Origin: Spirochaetota bacterium
GTDB lineage: Bacteria > Spirochaetota > Spirochaetia > SZUA-6
Direction: 5' to 3'
Length of the DNA stretch: 64,000 bases
NCBI GenBank assembly: GCA_013151965.1
Contig: JAADHF010000042.1
Coordinates: 27,426 to 91,425, forward strand
This document shows, one piece after another, positions 11,658-21,225 of the stretch. The position numbers were made by a program, and so were the translations under genes. Numbering within the stretch: position 1 is the stretch's first letter; the number at the start of each line of letters is the position of its first letter. The notes below the pieces were generated by a model. It had not been told where the DNA came from. It searched no databases and worked only from the letters and a program-made list of their open reading frames with translations.

Positions 11658-12482
11658 ATGGGAATTAAGAAATACAAACCGGTTACTGCCGGAACCAGAT
11701 TTAAGACAGGCTTGACATTCGAGGAGATAACGAAAGATAAACCCGAAAAATCTTTAACAAAAGGGTCCGCTTTCAGTTCCGGCCGGGATGGTGCAGGAAG
11801 GATCAGTGTGCGAAGGAGAGGCGGCGGACACAAAAGAAGATATCGTGTTGTTGATTTTAGAAGGGGTAAGACCGGTGTACCCGGAAAGGTAGCCGCTATA
11901 GAGTACGATCCTAATAGAAGTGCTAATATCGCGTTAATCAATTATGCAGACGGCGAAAAGTGTTATATTATTGCCCCGGAAGGGCTAAGTGTCGGTTCTA
12001 CCGTTTTAAGCGGACCCGATGCACCTTTGGAAGTCGGAAATGCGCTGCCATTGGAGCGGATACCTCTTGGAATGATTGTTCATAATATTGAATTACAGCT
12101 TGGGAAGGGCGGGCAGTTAGCAAGGTCTGCGGGTACCGGAGCATCGATTGCAGCAAAAGAGGGCGACTATGTAACGCTTAAACTACCGTCCGGTGAGATG
12201 AGAATGGTGTTTAAAAAATGTTATGCAACGCTTGGGACTGTTGGTAATGAGGAGCATATGAATGTTACCCTGGGAAAAGCGGGGCGTGCAAGATGGCTGG
12301 GCAGAAGACCGAAGGTTCGGGGCGTTGCCATGAACCCTCACGATCATCCTCACGGCGGCGGTGAGGGTAAGTCGTCCGGAGGGAGACATCCTGTTTCTCC
12401 GACGGGTGTTCCCACAAAAGGTTATAAAACACGGAAGAAGCGCAAGCTTTCCAGTAAATTTATTGTTAAGAGAAGAAAATAG
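11658..12482 (+). CDS. rplB: 50S ribosomal protein L2
   Basis: Complete 274-residue L2, required for subunit association and peptidyl-transferase centre assembly. The C-terminal segment [17 protein letters not shown] carries the histidine (residue 232 here, His229 in E. coli) implicated in peptidyl-transferase function. The position before DHPHGG is His where most bacteria have Val. The C-terminus is strongly basic. The ribosome-binding site is GGGAG. Confidence 0.98.
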   Translation: MGIKKYKPVTAGTRFKTGLTFEEITKDKPEKSLTKGSAFSSGRDGAGRISVRRRGGGHKRRYRVVDFRRGKTGVPGKVAAIEYDPNRSANIALINYADGEKCYIIAPEGLSVGSTVLSGPDAPLEVGNALPLERIPLGMIVHNIELQLGKGGQLARSAGTGASIAAKEGDYVTLKLPSGEMRMVFKKCYATLGTVGNEEHMNVTLGKAGRARWLGRRPKVRGVAMNPHDHPHGGGEGKSSGGRHPVSPTGVPTKGYKTRKKRKLSSKFIVKRRK

Positions 12483-12491
12483 GAGAAGCGA

Positions 12492-12773
12492 GTGTCTAGA
12501 TCGGTAAAGAAAGGACCTTTTATTGCAAAAAGCCTGTATAAAAAGGTCCTGGATATGAATAAAAGCGGTGAAAAAAGGATGATAAAAACCTATTCGAGGT
12601 GTTCGACAGTCATCCCTGAAATGGTTGGTTTTACTATTTCTGTTTATAATGGTAAAACCTGGATTCCTGTGTATGTTACAGAGAACCTTGTCGGCCACAA
12701 GCTCGGTGAGTTTTCACCAACAAGGATTTTCAGAGGACATGCAGGATCGGATAAAAAGGCTTCTAAAAGGTAA
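12492..12773 (+). CDS. rpsS: 30S ribosomal protein S19
   Basis: Complete 93-residue S19 of the 30S head, starting at GTG 12492 with [10 protein letters not shown] and preceded by AGGAG, which decides the GTG start. Conserved blocks include IPEMVGFT and [10 protein letters not shown]. It sits between rplB and rplV as expected in the S10 operon. Confidence 0.97.
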   Translation: MSRSVKKGPFIAKSLYKKVLDMNKSGEKRMIKTYSRCSTVIPEMVGFTISVYNGKTWIPVYVTENLVGHKLGEFSPTRIFRGHAGSDKKASKR

Positions 12774-12785
12774 CAGGTGATGGTT

Positions 12786-13136
12786 ATGGAAATAAAGAAG
12801 GGTTATCAGGCCCACGCAAGGTATTTAAGGGTGTCACCGACAAAGGTGAGAAGAGTTGCGGATATCATAAGAAAAAAACCCTACGGAGAGGCTGTTGCGA
12901 TTCTTGATTCTTTGCCTCATAAAGGTGCCCGTTTTTTAAAGAAGGTTATTAAATCCGCTGCTGCAAATGCTCTGTATAACAACAAGAAACTTGATGAAGA
13001 AATGCTGTATATAAAAGATTTGCAGGTAAACGGAGGGCCTACTATGAAGAGGGTATGGCCGAGGGCCCGCGGCAGGGCTGACAGGCTTTTAAAAAGATCA
13101 TGCCACATTTCCGTGGTATTGGACGAAATTAGTTAA
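12786..13136 (+). CDS. rplV: 50S ribosomal protein L22
   Basis: About 116-residue L22, which contributes the extended loop of the nascent-peptide tunnel. Recognisable blocks are [18 protein letters not shown] and [16 protein letters not shown]. Three in-frame starts lie close together: GTG 12777, ATG 12780 and ATG 12786. I prefer 12786 because AGGTGA sits five bases upstream and the N-terminus then reads [11 protein letters not shown]. The alternatives would add two or three residues and would abut the rpsS stop. Confidence 0.95.
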   Translation: MEIKKGYQAHARYLRVSPTKVRRVADIIRKKPYGEAVAILDSLPHKGARFLKKVIKSAAANALYNNKKLDEEMLYIKDLQVNGGPTMKRVWPRARGRADRLLKRSCHISVVLDEIS

Positions 13137-13149
13137 TCTGGGGGATATT

Positions 13150-13851
13150 GTGGGACAAAAGGTTAATCCGATTGGTTTAAGGCTTGGAATTAATAAAACA
13201 TGGAAATCAAAATGGTTTGTTGATCCCAGGGAGTATGCTTCGACTCTGCATGAAGATCTTCGTATACGGGAAGCGATTATGAACGGTCGTTTTGCACGCG
13301 GAGCAGATATTGCTGATTTGGAGATCGTCCGGCATCCCCAAAAGGTTACTGTAATAATACATACCGGGCGGCCTGGTGTGGTAATAGGTGCCAAAGGCGC
13401 GAATATAGAGAAACTTGGCGGTGAGCTTCAGAAGATAGTCGGCAAGAAGATTCAGCTTAAAATTAAAGAGATTAAAAGGCCGGAAATTAATGCGCAATTA
13501 ATTGCAGAGAATGTCGCCAGGCAGCTGCGAGCACGTTCCTCGTACAGAAGGGCTATGAAAATGGCAATAAGTAATGCCAGAAAAGCAGGTGTCGAGGGGA
13601 TAAAGATAAAGATAGCCGGCAGGCTCGGCGGTTCCGAGATGGCCAGAAGGGAAGAGTATAAGGAAGGAAGAATTCCGCTTCATACTTTTAGAGCTGATAT
13701 TGATTATGGTTTTACGGCGGCTATTACAACATTCGGTTCGATTGGTGTTAAAGTCTGGATATTTAACGGTGAAGTTTACGGCAGGGAAAAGAAAGAGGAT
13801 GCGGGAAGGCTGATAAAGAAGCAGAAGAACGGAAGTACGTCGAGGAGATAG
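13150..13851 (+). CDS. rpsC: 30S ribosomal protein S3
   Basis: Complete 233-residue S3 at the mRNA entry channel. It starts at GTG 13150 ([13 protein letters not shown], the canonical N-terminus) behind GGGGG. The KH domain carries the GAKG loop within [13 protein letters not shown]. The C-terminal domain has the [11 protein letters not shown] and [11 protein letters not shown] blocks. A lysine-rich tail ([14 protein letters not shown]) extends the C-terminus. Confidence 0.97.
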   Translation: MGQKVNPIGLRLGINKTWKSKWFVDPREYASTLHEDLRIREAIMNGRFARGADIADLEIVRHPQKVTVIIHTGRPGVVIGAKGANIEKLGGELQKIVGKKIQLKIKEIKRPEINAQLIAENVARQLRARSSYRRAMKMAISNARKAGVEGIKIKIAGRLGGSEMARREEYKEGRIPLHTFRADIDYGFTAAITTFGSIGVKVWIFNGEVYGREKKEDAGRLIKKQKNGSTSRR

Positions 13852-13857
13852 GATACA

Positions 13858-14274
13858 ATGCTTAGTCCGAAAAGAACGAAATACAGGAAAAAACAGCGCG
13901 GCAGGATGAAAGGGGCGGCAACACGCGGCAATAAAATCTCTTTCGGAGATTTTGCACTTATTGCACTGGAAAGAAAGTGGATAACCAACAGGCAGATAGA
14001 AGCCGCAAGGGTTGCAATGACGCGTCATATCAAAAGGGGCGGAAAAGTATGGATAAGGATCTTTCCCGATGTGCCGTATACAAAAAAACCCGCAGAAACA
14101 AGGATGGGAAAAGGGAAGGGTAATCCGGAGTATTGGGTTGCCGTTGTTAAACCGGGTTCTGTCATGTTCGAAATTGCCGGTGTGGAACCGGGTCTTGCTG
14201 AAGAAGCGATGCATCTTGCCGGAAGCAAGCTTCCTATTAAAACTAAATTCATGGTAAGAAGGGATCTGAGGTAG
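13858..14274 (+). CDS. rplP: 50S ribosomal protein L16
   Basis: Complete 138-residue L16, which lines the A/P-site tRNA region of the 50S subunit. It begins [17 protein letters not shown] and has the signature [21 protein letters not shown], where the conserved arginine lies. It follows rpsC by 6 bp and precedes rpmC by 4 bp, as expected in the S10 operon. Confidence 0.97.
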   Translation: MLSPKRTKYRKKQRGRMKGAATRGNKISFGDFALIALERKWITNRQIEAARVAMTRHIKRGGKVWIRIFPDVPYTKKPAETRMGKGKGNPEYWVAVVKPGSVMFEIAGVEPGLAEEAMHLAGSKLPIKTKFMVRRDLR

Positions 14275-14278
14275 TAAA

Positions 14279-14479
14279 ATGAAAGATTCATTTAAAGATT
14301 TAGCGTATAATGAGCTTCTGACAAAACGTGAAGAATTAAAAAAACAGTATCGTGATTTAAGGTTTAATGTAGTGATCGGGCATGTTGATAATCCTCTGGA
14401 AAAGAGGACGCTTCGTAAAAAATTAGCACGGATTAATACAATAATTCATGAATATGAACTTGGAATCAGAAAAGTTTAG
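14279..14479 (+). CDS. rpmC: 50S ribosomal protein L29
   Basis: Short 66-residue L29, a two-helix protein near the tunnel exit next to L23. The conserved features are the N-terminal helix with [18 protein letters not shown] and the C-terminal [11 protein letters not shown]. The family is 60-70 residues, so it is full length. The start is 4 bp after the rplP stop, so translation is probably coupled. Confidence 0.95.
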   Translation: MKDSFKDLAYNELLTKREELKKQYRDLRFNVVIGHVDNPLEKRTLRKKLARINTIIHEYELGIRKV

Positions 14480-14488
14480 GAGAAAGCT

Positions 14489-14740
14489 GTGGAGGGTAAC
14501 AAGAAAATATTTACCGGGAAAGTGGTAAGTAATAAAATGGATAAAACGGTTGTAGTGGAGATAAGCAGAAGGAAGCTTCATAAATTGTACAAGAAGTATA
14601 TCACCAGGTCTAAGAAGGTTAAGGCTCATGATGCGAAAAATGAATGTAATATCGGTGATACTGTCAGAATAATTGAATCCAGGCCGCTGAGTAAGGACAA
14701 ACATTGGCGCCTTCTGGAAATTGTAGAGAGAGCTAAATAG
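14489..14740 (+). CDS. rpsQ: 30S ribosomal protein S17
   Basis: Complete 83-residue S17, an OB-fold assembly protein of the 30S body. Family blocks are [18 protein letters not shown] and the C-terminal [21 protein letters not shown]. The start is GTG 14489 behind TAGGAGAAAGCT; no ATG upstream of the conserved block is available. It is the last gene of the classical S10 operon before the spc genes. Confidence 0.96.
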   Translation: MEGNKKIFTGKVVSNKMDKTVVVEISRRKLHKLYKKYITRSKKVKAHDAKNECNIGDTVRIIESRPLSKDKHWRLLEIVERAK

Positions 14741-14761
14741 GGAATATGTCGGGGGAGCATT

Positions 14762-15130
14762 ATGATACAGATGAATACATACTTAAATGTTGCAGACAAC
14801 AGCGGTGCAAAACGCGTGCAATGTATAAAAGTTTTAGGTGGGACAAGGCGGAAATACGCCGGAGTCGGAGATATTATTGTGGTTGCTGTTAAAGATGCTC
14901 TTCCGAATGCAGCAATTAAAAAGGGAACAATAGAGCGGGCTGTTATCGTGAGAACCAGTAAAGAGTATAGAAGACCGGATGGAACTTATATAAGGTTTGA
15001 TGATAATGCATGTGTAATAATAGATCCGGGTAGAAATCCGAAGGGAAAGAGAATATTCGGACCTGTTGCAAGAGAGTTAAGGGAGAAAGATTACATGAAA
15101 ATAATTTCTCTGGCCCCGGAGGTTCTCTAG
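14762..15130 (+). CDS. rplN: 50S ribosomal protein L14
   Basis: Complete 122-residue L14 at the subunit interface, the docking point for RsfS. It begins [27 protein letters not shown], closely matching the family, and keeps the [12 protein letters not shown] and [11 protein letters not shown] blocks. It is the first gene of the spc operon, 21 bp after rpsQ with a GGGGGAG ribosome-binding site. Confidence 0.98.
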   Translation: MIQMNTYLNVADNSGAKRVQCIKVLGGTRRKYAGVGDIIVVAVKDALPNAAIKKGTIERAVIVRTSKEYRRPDGTYIRFDDNACVIIDPGRNPKGKRIFGPVARELREKDYMKIISLAPEVL

Positions 15131-15140
15131 GAGTACAGTT

Positions 15141-15470
15141 ATGGTTAAGAAAAAGCAGCGAACAAAGTATAAACTTAAAAAAAATGATCTGGTTAAGATT
15201 ATTACAGGTAAGGAAAAAGGCAAAAGCGGGCGTATCCTTGATATTGACAGCCGCAAAGGGAGGATAATGATCGAAGGGCTTAATATGGTAAAAAAGGCCA
15301 TAAGGCCCAAGGGTCAGAATCAAAAGGGCGGTATTACTGAGATCGAGGCGTCAGTGGATATATCGAATGTAATGATTGTTTGCAAAAAATGCGGTCCTAC
15401 AAGGATTGGGTACAGTTTTGAAAGTGATAAGAAGATCAGAGTATGTCGTAAATGTGGAGAATTGTTGTAA
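15141..15470 (+). CDS. rplX: 50S ribosomal protein L24
   Basis: Complete 109-residue L24 with the KOW motif near the N-terminus ([19 protein letters not shown]). The C-terminal end carries two CxxC pairs (CKKC and CRKC), a zinc-ribbon-like feature found in many bacterial L24 proteins. The stop codon shares its last base with the ATG of rplE (TAATG), so the two genes are probably translationally coupled. Confidence 0.97.
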   Translation: MVKKKQRTKYKLKKNDLVKIITGKEKGKSGRILDIDSRKGRIMIEGLNMVKKAIRPKGQNQKGGITEIEASVDISNVMIVCKKCGPTRIGYSFESDKKIRVCRKCGELL

Positions 15471-16030
15471 TGGGTAAAAAAGCTTCTTATATTCCGCGAT
15501 TAAAGAAACTCTTTAGGGAGCGGCTCGTTAAAGAGTTAATGGATGAGTTTAGTTATAAGTCGGTGATGCAGGTTCCAAGGGTGGAAAAGGTCATTGTCAG
15601 CGAAGGTGTCGGCGAAGCGATTCAGAACAAGAAACTTCTTGATTCTGCGGTTAAGGAGTTAACGGCGATTACAGGCCGTAAAGCTGTAAAGACCAGAGCA
15701 AGGAAGTCGATAGCAGGTTTTAAAGTAAGAGAAGGCATGGAAATAGGCACCAAAGTAACTTTGCGCGGTGATTATATGTATGAATTTCTGGATCGGCTTA
15801 TAAATACGGCAATTCCGAGGATTAAGGACTTTCGCGGCATAAATCCTAATGCATTTGACGGACATGGGAATTATTCACTCGGTATAACCGAACAGATAAT
15901 ATTTCCTGAAATTGATTATGACAGAATAGAAAGGATAAGCGGATTAAATGTTACGATTGTAACTTCCGCTCCTACGGATAAGGAGGCTAAGAGCCTCTTA
16001 AAGAAATTAGGAATGCCTTTTGCAAAATAA
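15470..16030 (+). CDS. rplE: 50S ribosomal protein L5
   Basis: L5 of about 186 residues, the 5S rRNA-binding protein of the central protuberance. I set the start at ATG 15470 ([15 protein letters not shown]) because it matches the family and overlaps the rplX stop by one base. An in-frame ATG at 15452 would add six residues inside rplX. Conserved blocks include [16 protein letters not shown] near the C-terminus and [18 protein letters not shown] in the middle. Confidence 0.96.
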   Translation: MGKKASYIPRLKKLFRERLVKELMDEFSYKSVMQVPRVEKVIVSEGVGEAIQNKKLLDSAVKELTAITGRKAVKTRARKSIAGFKVREGMEIGTKVTLRGDYMYEFLDRLINTAIPRIKDFRGINPNAFDGHGNYSLGITEQIIFPEIDYDRIERISGLNVTIVTSAPTDKEAKSLLKKLGMPFAK

Positions 16031-16042
16031 GTTGGGGGAATT

Positions 16043-16228
16043 ATGGCAAGAAAAGCAATGATAATTAAGGCGGAGCGAAAACCGAAATATTCAACTCGAA
16101 AGGTCAACAGATGTAGAATTTGCGGACGTTCGAGAGGGTATATGAGGAAATTCGAAATGTGCAGACTGTGCTTCAGGAAGCTTGCGAGTGAAGGCAAAAT
16201 TCCTGGTGTAACGAAATCAAGTTGGTAG
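16043..16228 (+). CDS. rpsZ: 30S ribosomal protein S14, zinc-binding type Z
   Basis: Short 61-residue S14 of the zinc-binding (C+) class. The four cysteines C24, C27, C40 and C43 form the CxxC-x12-CxxC ribbon, and the C-terminus [11 protein letters not shown] is canonical. Being the short zinc form rather than the 89-101-residue zinc-free form, it points to a dependence on zinc. It lies in the spc operon between rplE and rpsH; rpsN is an accepted alternative symbol. Confidence 0.97.
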   Translation: MARKAMIIKAERKPKYSTRKVNRCRICGRSRGYMRKFEMCRLCFRKLASEGKIPGVTKSSW

Positions 16229-16238
16229 GGAGAGTTAT

Positions 16239-16637
16239 ATGAGTCTTTCAGACCCTGTTGCCGATATGTTAACAAAAGTAAGAAACGCCACTATGGTTCA
16301 ACTCGAGAAGGTTGATATTCCGGCTTCCAAGTTGAAGCTTGAGATCATAAAAATTCTTAAAACGGAGGGGTTTATTAAGAATTTTAAGAAGATCAACCAG
16401 GAGGGAAAGAGCTTTATAAGGATCTTTCTAAAATATGATAACAGAAGTAAACCTATAATCCACGGTCTTAAGAGGATCTCAAAACCGGGAAGAAGAGTTT
16501 ATACCGGGTATAAAAGTATGCCGCGGGTGCTTAACGGCTACGGAACGGTAATTATTACTACTTCATCCGGTGTTATTACAGGTTCCAAAGCTCTGGAAAA
16601 AAAGGTCGGCGGTGAATTAATCTGCAGTATCTGGTAG
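16239..16637 (+). CDS. rpsH: 30S ribosomal protein S8
   Basis: Complete 132-residue S8, a primary 16S rRNA binder. It starts [17 protein letters not shown] and ends with the typical GGELICSIW. The middle block [24 protein letters not shown] is conserved. In E. coli S8 represses the spc operon at the rplE mRNA; no target structure was modelled here. Confidence 0.97.
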   Translation: MSLSDPVADMLTKVRNATMVQLEKVDIPASKLKLEIIKILKTEGFIKNFKKINQEGKSFIRIFLKYDNRSKPIIHGLKRISKPGRRVYTGYKSMPRVLNGYGTVIITTSSGVITGSKALEKKVGGELICSIW

Positions 16638-16651
16638 AGAAGAGGTAGTTT

Positions 16652-17191
16652 ATGTCAAGAATAGGGAAGATGCCCATAACGGTGCCTGAAGGTGTAAAGG
16701 TAACTATAAAGAAGAGCATTGTTGAGGTAGAAGGACCGAAAGGGACGCTAAGTCAGAATATCAGGTCTCAGATTGCTGTTACACAGAAGGATAGCAGTAT
16801 TGTGGTATCCCGGAAAAATGAAACTAAGTATACGCGGTCCCTGCACGGGCTTTATAGGAATCTGATCAATAATATGGTGATAGGTGTATCGAAAGGGTTT
16901 TCGAAAACACTCCTTATAAACGGAGTCGGTTACAGAGCGGAAGTAAATGACGATAATCTGGTTTTGAACCTTGGATTTTCTAATCCCATTTTTTATCCGG
17001 TTCCCGACGGCGTTAAAATAAATGTGGAAGGAAATAACAAGATAATAGTAGAAGGTCCGAGTAAACAGAGAGTCGGCCAGATAAGTGCAGAGATTCGCTC
17101 ATTCAGGCCTCCGGAGCCTTACAAGGGAAAGGGTATTCGGTACGAAGACGAGTATGTAAGACGTAAAATCGGTAAAACAGGTGTGAAGTAG
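16652..17191 (+). CDS. rplF: 50S ribosomal protein L6
   Basis: Complete 179-residue L6, located near the factor-binding site. It starts MSRIGKMPITVPEGVKV and ends with the C-terminal signature PPEPYKGKGIRYEDEYVRRKIGKTG. Two tandem L6 folds are covered by the usual length. It precedes rplR by 9 bp in the spc operon. Confidence 0.98.
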   Translation: MSRIGKMPITVPEGVKVTIKKSIVEVEGPKGTLSQNIRSQIAVTQKDSSIVVSRKNETKYTRSLHGLYRNLINNMVIGVSKGFSKTLLINGVGYRAEVNDDNLVLNLGFSNPIFYPVPDGVKINVEGNNKIIVEGPSKQRVGQISAEIRSFRPPEPYKGKGIRYEDEYVRRKIGKTGVK

Positions 17192-17200
17192 GAGCAGGAG

Positions 17201-17560
17201 ATGAAGAAGTTAATAGCAAAACGAAAACGGCGGATAAAAAGAAAATTAAGAATACGCGGAAGGATAAGCGGTACGGCCGACCGGCCTAGAATGACTGTAT
17301 TTAAGAGTAATAAATATACGTATATTCAGGTAATCGATGATGTTTCAGAAAAGACTATTGTTTCCGCTTCTAATCTGGAAAAAGAACTGAAAAGTGTAAA
17401 GAATCGGGTAAAAGATGTTGAGAAATTAGGAGAAACACTGGCAAAACGTCTGCTCGAAAAAAAGATAAATACGGTCGTTTTTGACAGGAACGGATATCTG
17501 TATCATGGTATTGTCAAATCTATAGCCGATGGTGCGAGAAAAGCAGGATTAAAATTTTAG
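17201..17560 (+). CDS. rplR: 50S ribosomal protein L18
   Basis: Complete 119-residue L18, which binds 5S rRNA together with L5. It has the basic N-terminus and the conserved [20 protein letters not shown] and C-terminal [24 protein letters not shown] blocks. It sits between rplF and rpsE, the standard spc operon position. Confidence 0.97.
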   Translation: MKKLIAKRKRRIKRKLRIRGRISGTADRPRMTVFKSNKYTYIQVIDDVSEKTIVSASNLEKELKSVKNRVKDVEKLGETLAKRLLEKKINTVVFDRNGYLYHGIVKSIADGARKAGLKF

Positions 17561-17569
17561 GGGGGATAG

Positions 17570-18067
17570 GTGAAACAGGATAGATTTGAACGTGAATTTG
17601 TAGAGAAGCTTGTAAAGTTGAATCGTGTTGCGAAAGTTGTAAAAGGCGGGAGAAGGTTTTCGTTTTCTGCACTTGTTGTTGTCGGGGATAAGAAAGGTAA
17701 TGTAGGCTTCGGTTTTGGAAAGGCGAATGATGTTGCAGATGCAATAAGAAAGAGTGTCGAAAAAGCAAAAAAAAGCATGATTCGTGTACCTATAAAAAAG
17801 AATACTTTTCCCCATGTGGTAATCGGTAAATATAAAAGTGCGAGTGTCCTTTTAAAACCTGCTACACCTGGTACGGGAATAATCGCCGGAGGACCTGTTA
17901 GAGCTGTTCTGGAGGCTGCAGGTGTTAAAGATATTTTAAGCAAATCTCTGGGAAGTAAAAATGCGATCAATATCGTAAAGGCGGTTTTTAACGGCATAGA
18001 GAATCTTCTCGATGCAAAGGCGATTGCCGAATCAAGAGGAAAAACGCTTAAGGAACTGTGGAGTTAG
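17570..18067 (+). CDS. rpsE: 30S ribosomal protein S5
   Basis: Complete 165-residue S5 involved in translational accuracy. It starts at GTG 17570 behind GGGGGGATAG. The N-terminal dsRBD-like block reads [21 protein letters not shown] and the C-terminal domain includes [19 protein letters not shown] and SRGKTLKEL. Its stop lies two bases before the preferred rpmD start. Confidence 0.97.
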   Translation: MKQDRFEREFVEKLVKLNRVAKVVKGGRRFSFSALVVVGDKKGNVGFGFGKANDVADAIRKSVEKAKKSMIRVPIKKNTFPHVVIGKYKSASVLLKPATPGTGIIAGGPVRAVLEAAGVKDILSKSLGSKNAINIVKAVFNGIENLLDAKAIAESRGKTLKELWS

Positions 18068-18069
18068 AG

Positions 18070-18252
18070 ATGGGAAAACTGAGAATTAAGCTGATTAGAA
18101 GCAAAATAGGCAGAAAACCGAAACACAGACGTACCGTAGAAGCTCTCGGGTTACGGCGTATAGGAGCTGTCGTGGAGCAGGAGGATAATCCTGTAATTAG
18201 AGGAATGATACGTTTGATATCCTATATGTTAGAGGTTGAGGAGATAAAGTAA
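18070..18252 (+). CDS. rpmD: 50S ribosomal protein L30
   Basis: Short 60-residue L30. I choose ATG 18070 ([20 protein letters not shown]) over an in-frame GTG at 18058, because the former gives the family's length and has GGAG seven bases upstream, inside the end of rpsE. The block [12 protein letters not shown] is the L30 signature. The stop TAA shares its last base with the rplO ATG. Confidence 0.95.
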   Translation: MGKLRIKLIRSKIGRKPKHRRTVEALGLRRIGAVVEQEDNPVIRGMIRLISYMLEVEEIK

Positions 18253-18983
18253 TGGGTCAATTCGACATCCGTGCTCCTAAAGGGGCCGTTAAGAATAAAA
18301 AGATGCTTGGAAGAGGAACCGGTACAGGTCACGGAAGTACTGCAGGACGTGGTACCAAGGGGCAGAAGTCCCGTTCGGGAGGTGGTGTACGGCTCGGGTT
18401 CGAAGGCGGTCAGATGCCTTTGTTCAGAAGGATAGCACGGCGTGGTTTTTCTAATTATCCTTTTAAAAAAGAGTATATTGTTGTCGGATTGGACAAGCTG
18501 GAAAAGTTTAAAAACGGTGAAACTGTGACGCCGGAAGCACTGTTGGAAAAGGGTATTGTTAAATATAAAAACAGGCTGGTTAAGATACTTGCAAACGGAA
18601 AACTGACAAAAAAACTTATTATAGATGGAGTTAATGTCTCGAAAAAGGCAAAAGAGGTTATAGAATCTTTAGGCGGCGAAATTAAGGGACAAAAAAAAGT
18701 TACTGAAGGGAAAAATACAAAAAATAAGGAAACAAAGAAAGTAAAAGAAGAGGTGCATAGTACAGTTCAGAAAAAGCAGAAAGAAGCTAAAGCACCTAAA
18801 GAAGTTAAGGCACCTAAAGAAGTTAAGGCACCTAAAGAAGTTAAGGCACCTAAAGAAGTTAAGGCACCTAAAGAAGTTAAGGCACCTAAAGAAGTTAAGG
18901 CACCTAAAGAAGTTAAGGCACCTAAAGAGAAACAGGAAGAAAATCCGGAAGAGGAGAAAAAGGTAGAAGATAATGGCAGGTAA
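18252..18983 (+). CDS. rplO: 50S ribosomal protein L15 with repeat-built C-terminal tail
   Basis: The first 145-150 residues are a normal L15 (GSTAGRGTKGQKSRSGG, then FEGGQMPLFRRIARRGFSNYPF). Bacterial L15 normally ends near residue 145, yet this protein has 243. The extra roughly 95 residues are Lys/Glu-rich and contain APKEVK seven times in a row (residues 181-222), encoded by identical 18-bp units, plus a degenerate eighth copy and an acidic end. The tail lacks aromatic residues and is probably disordered. Its last 11 bases overlap the secY start. Function of the tail is unknown; it may be surface-exposed on the ribosome. Confidence 0.93.
   Translation: MGQFDIRAPKGAVKNKKMLGRGTGTGHGSTAGRGTKGQKSRSGGGVRLGFEGGQMPLFRRIARRGFSNYPFKKEYIVVGLDKLEKFKNGETVTPEALLEKGIVKYKNRLVKILANGKLTKKLIIDGVNVSKKAKEVIESLGGEIKGQKKVTEGKNTKNKETKKVKEEVHSTVQKKQKEAKAPKEVKAPKEVKAPKEVKAPKEVKAPKEVKAPKEVKAPKEVKAPKEKQEENPEEEKKVEDNGR
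18792..18935 (+). repeat. Tandem 18-bp repeat in rplO
   Basis: Seven identical 18-bp direct repeats (GCACCTAAAGAAGTTAAG) run from 18792 to 18917, followed by a partial eighth copy to about 18935. Each unit is in frame and encodes APKEVK. Perfect identity at the DNA level, including synonymous positions, indicates recent expansion by slippage or recombination. Copy-number change would lengthen or shorten the L15 tail by six residues without changing the frame. Confidence 0.97.
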
Positions 18984-20295
18984 CCCCCTTGTTGATCTAT
19001 TCAGGGTAAAAGATTTAAGGGATAGAATCTTTTTTACTATATTCATTCTCATTATTTTCAGGCTGGGGACTATACTTCCTATTCCGGGCATTAATATTAA
19101 TGCATTAAAAGTTTATTTTCTCTCACAGCAGACCGGTGCGGGTGTGGGTATTACCGATTATCTGGACTTCTTTGCAGGCGGAGCATTTAAACGTTTTTCG
19201 ATTTTTATGCTTGGGATAATGCCTTATATTTCTATGTCCATCATTATGCAGCTCTTCACAGTTGTTTTTCCTAAAATGAAGAAGATTTCAGAGGAGGAAG
19301 GCGGCAGGAAGAAGATACACAGATGGACAAGGTATGGTACTGTGGCCGTATGTCTGGTACAGTCATTTGCTATTACTCAGTATGCCGATAGAATACCGGA
19401 TGCCATTACCATGGAAAGGCTTCCCTTTATTTTGATTGCAATGCTTACTGTAACCACCGGAACTATGTTCTTAATGTGGATGGGCGAGCAGGTAACACAG
19501 CGTGGTGTCGGTAACGGTATATCCTTAATTATATTCGCAGGAATTGTGGCAAGGATACCGAATGCTCTCTATCTTATGCTTAATCAGATTCAGGGCAGAG
19601 AGCTTAATCCCGTATTTGTCATAGTTGTTTTTATCCTGTTTATCGTTGTTGTCGGGTTAGTGGTTTATGAGCAGCAGGGCCAGCGTAAAATACCGGTGCA
19701 TTATGCAAAGAGAGTAATCGGAAGAAAGGTATACGGAGCACAGAATACATATATACCTTTTAAAATTAATCCCTCCGGTGTTATTCCGGTTATTTTTGCT
19801 TCTTCAATATTGATATTTCCATTGCAGATAGCGCAGAATCTCGGTTCCAAGATTGTATGGTTGTCTAAATTTGCTTCCTGGTTGAGACCAACCGGAGTTC
19901 CCTATGTTATACTTTATGCACTCTTAATCATCTTTTTCGCATATTTTTATACGCAGGTTACTCTGAATCCTGTAGAGATATCCAGGAATATAAGAGAAAA
20001 CGGAGGATCTATTCCCGGAATAAGATCGGAAAAAATGGAAGAATATCTGACAAGGATTCTCCATAGAATTATCCTGCCCGGATCATTGTTCCTTGCGTTT
20101 ATTGCTATTATTCCTACTCTTGTTCAGGTATGGTTTAACTTCCCGCGTTCATTGGCACTTTTAATGGGTGGAACATCACTCCTTATTATGGTCGGAGTGG
20201 ATCTGGATACAATGTCTCAGATCGAAGGTCACTTAAGAATGCACCATCATGATGGTCTTGTTCGAAAGGGCAAGATAAGATCGAGAAATCTTTAG
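18973..20295 (+). CDS. secY: Preprotein translocase subunit SecY
   Basis: Complete 440-residue SecY channel subunit with ten predicted membrane segments. Family blocks are [15 protein letters not shown], the [16 protein letters not shown] segment and the C-terminal [19 protein letters not shown]. The start ATG 18973 overlaps the end of rplO by 11 bp, with AAGGT upstream. Unlike in many bacteria, adk, map and infA do not follow; rpmJ is next. Confidence 0.97.
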   Translation: MAGNPLVDLFRVKDLRDRIFFTIFILIIFRLGTILPIPGININALKVYFLSQQTGAGVGITDYLDFFAGGAFKRFSIFMLGIMPYISMSIIMQLFTVVFPKMKKISEEEGGRKKIHRWTRYGTVAVCLVQSFAITQYADRIPDAITMERLPFILIAMLTVTTGTMFLMWMGEQVTQRGVGNGISLIIFAGIVARIPNALYLMLNQIQGRELNPVFVIVVFILFIVVVGLVVYEQQGQRKIPVHYAKRVIGRKVYGAQNTYIPFKINPSGVIPVIFASSILIFPLQIAQNLGSKIVWLSKFASWLRPTGVPYVILYALLIIFFAYFYTQVTLNPVEISRNIRENGGSIPGIRSEKMEEYLTRILHRIILPGSLFLAFIAIIPTLVQVWFNFPRSLALLMGGTSLLIMVGVDLDTMSQIEGHLRMHHHDGLVRKGKIRSRNL

Positions 20296-20309
20296 GGGGT
20301 AATATAACG

Positions 20310-20423
20310 ATGAAAGTTAGAGCAAGTGTAAAGCCTATTTGTGATAAATGTAAGGTTATCAGGCGAAGGGGGGTTGTAAGAATTATTTGTGAGAACCCCA
20401 AACATAAACAGAGGCAAAAATAG
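20310..20423 (+). CDS. rpmJ: 50S ribosomal protein L36
   Basis: A 37-residue ORF beginning [19 protein letters not shown]. It is the zinc-type L36 with ligands C11, C14, C27 and H32. A GGGGG ribosome-binding site lies a few bases upstream. It sits between secY and rpsM, its standard position at the spc/alpha operon junction. Confidence 0.96.
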   Translation: MKVRASVKPICDKCKVIRRRGVVRIICENPKHKQRQK

Positions 20424-20435
20424 GAGTTTTATTTT

Positions 20436-20804
20436 ATGGCTAGGATTGCTGGAGTTGATCTCCCAAACAAACATGTAGATATCGCTTTGACCTATATCTA
20501 CGGAATCGGTCATTCATCCGCTTTGAGTATTTGTAAAAAAACCGGTATTGATATTTCCAGGAGAATGAATGATCTGACATCCGATGAGATAAATGAATTA
20601 CGTAAAGTGATCGAAAGTGATTATAAGGTAGAAGGGCGGCTGAGAACCGAAGTTTCGCTGAATATCAAACGGCTTATGGATATAGGCTGTTATAGAGGAG
20701 TACGGCACAGGCGTGGTCTGCCTGTTCGTGGTCAGCGGACACGTACGAATGCACGTACACGGAAGGGAAGGAAAAAAACAGTTGCCGGGAAGAAGAAACG
20801 TTAA
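20436..20804 (+). CDS. rpsM: 30S ribosomal protein S13
   Basis: Complete 122-residue S13 of the 30S head, which contacts P-site tRNA and bridges to L5. It starts [25 protein letters not shown] and ends with the basic tail [19 protein letters not shown], both canonical. An AGGAG ribosome-binding site precedes it. First gene of the alpha operon. Confidence 0.98.
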   Translation: MARIAGVDLPNKHVDIALTYIYGIGHSSALSICKKTGIDISRRMNDLTSDEINELRKVIESDYKVEGRLRTEVSLNIKRLMDIGCYRGVRHRRGLPVRGQRTRTNARTRKGRKKTVAGKKKR

Positions 20805-20826
20805 TATATTTGGAGGACTACTATAA

Positions 20827-21213
20827 GTGGCTAAAAGAAAAGGTAAAAAAGATAAAAAGAAAAAGAATATTGCCGAAGGAAATGTTTATATTCAGGCAAC
20901 CTTTAATAATACAATAGTGACAATTACAGACCTTTCAGGTAATGCAATTTCCTGGGCATCGGCCGGAGCGCTGGGTTTTAAGGGGGCAAAGAAATCGACT
21001 CCTTATGCGGCACAGACAACTGCAGAAACGGCTGCTACCCGTGCTATGGAAAGTGGGTTGCACGAGGTTCATGTATATGTAAAGGGACCGGGTGTGGGCA
21101 GGGAATCTGCTATTCGTTCACTTGGTGCACTGGGACTTAAGGTTAAGTCTATCAAGGATGTGACGCCCATCCCGCATAATGGATGTCGACCTCAGAAGAA
21201 GCGAAGAGTTTAA
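20827..21213 (+). CDS. rpsK: 30S ribosomal protein S11
   Basis: Complete 128-residue S11 at the platform of the 30S subunit. It starts at GTG 20827 behind GGAGGA and has a lysine-rich N-terminal extension ([18 protein letters not shown]) before the conserved body with [12 protein letters not shown] and the C-terminal [15 protein letters not shown]. No ATG in frame would give the same N-terminus. Confidence 0.97.
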   Translation: MAKRKGKKDKKKKNIAEGNVYIQATFNNTIVTITDLSGNAISWASAGALGFKGAKKSTPYAAQTTAETAATRAMESGLHEVHVYVKGPGVGRESAIRSLGALGLKVKSIKDVTPIPHNGCRPQKKRRV

Positions 21214-21225
21214 CGGGAGGATTTA

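Noticed and set aside
13498..14214. A long - strand frame (238 codons) opposite rpsC and rplP
   Set aside because: It is antisense to two unmistakable ribosomal protein genes and has a His/Cys/Phe-rich composition with no family features.
18792..18935. Regular short direct repeats that could be mistaken for a CRISPR array
   Set aside because: The 18-bp units are contiguous with no spacers and are in frame with a protein; no cas genes occur in the window.
18669..19091. A - strand frame with Phe/Arg/Cys repeats opposite rplO
   Set aside because: It is the antisense reading of the 18-bp repeats in rplO and has no coding features of its own.
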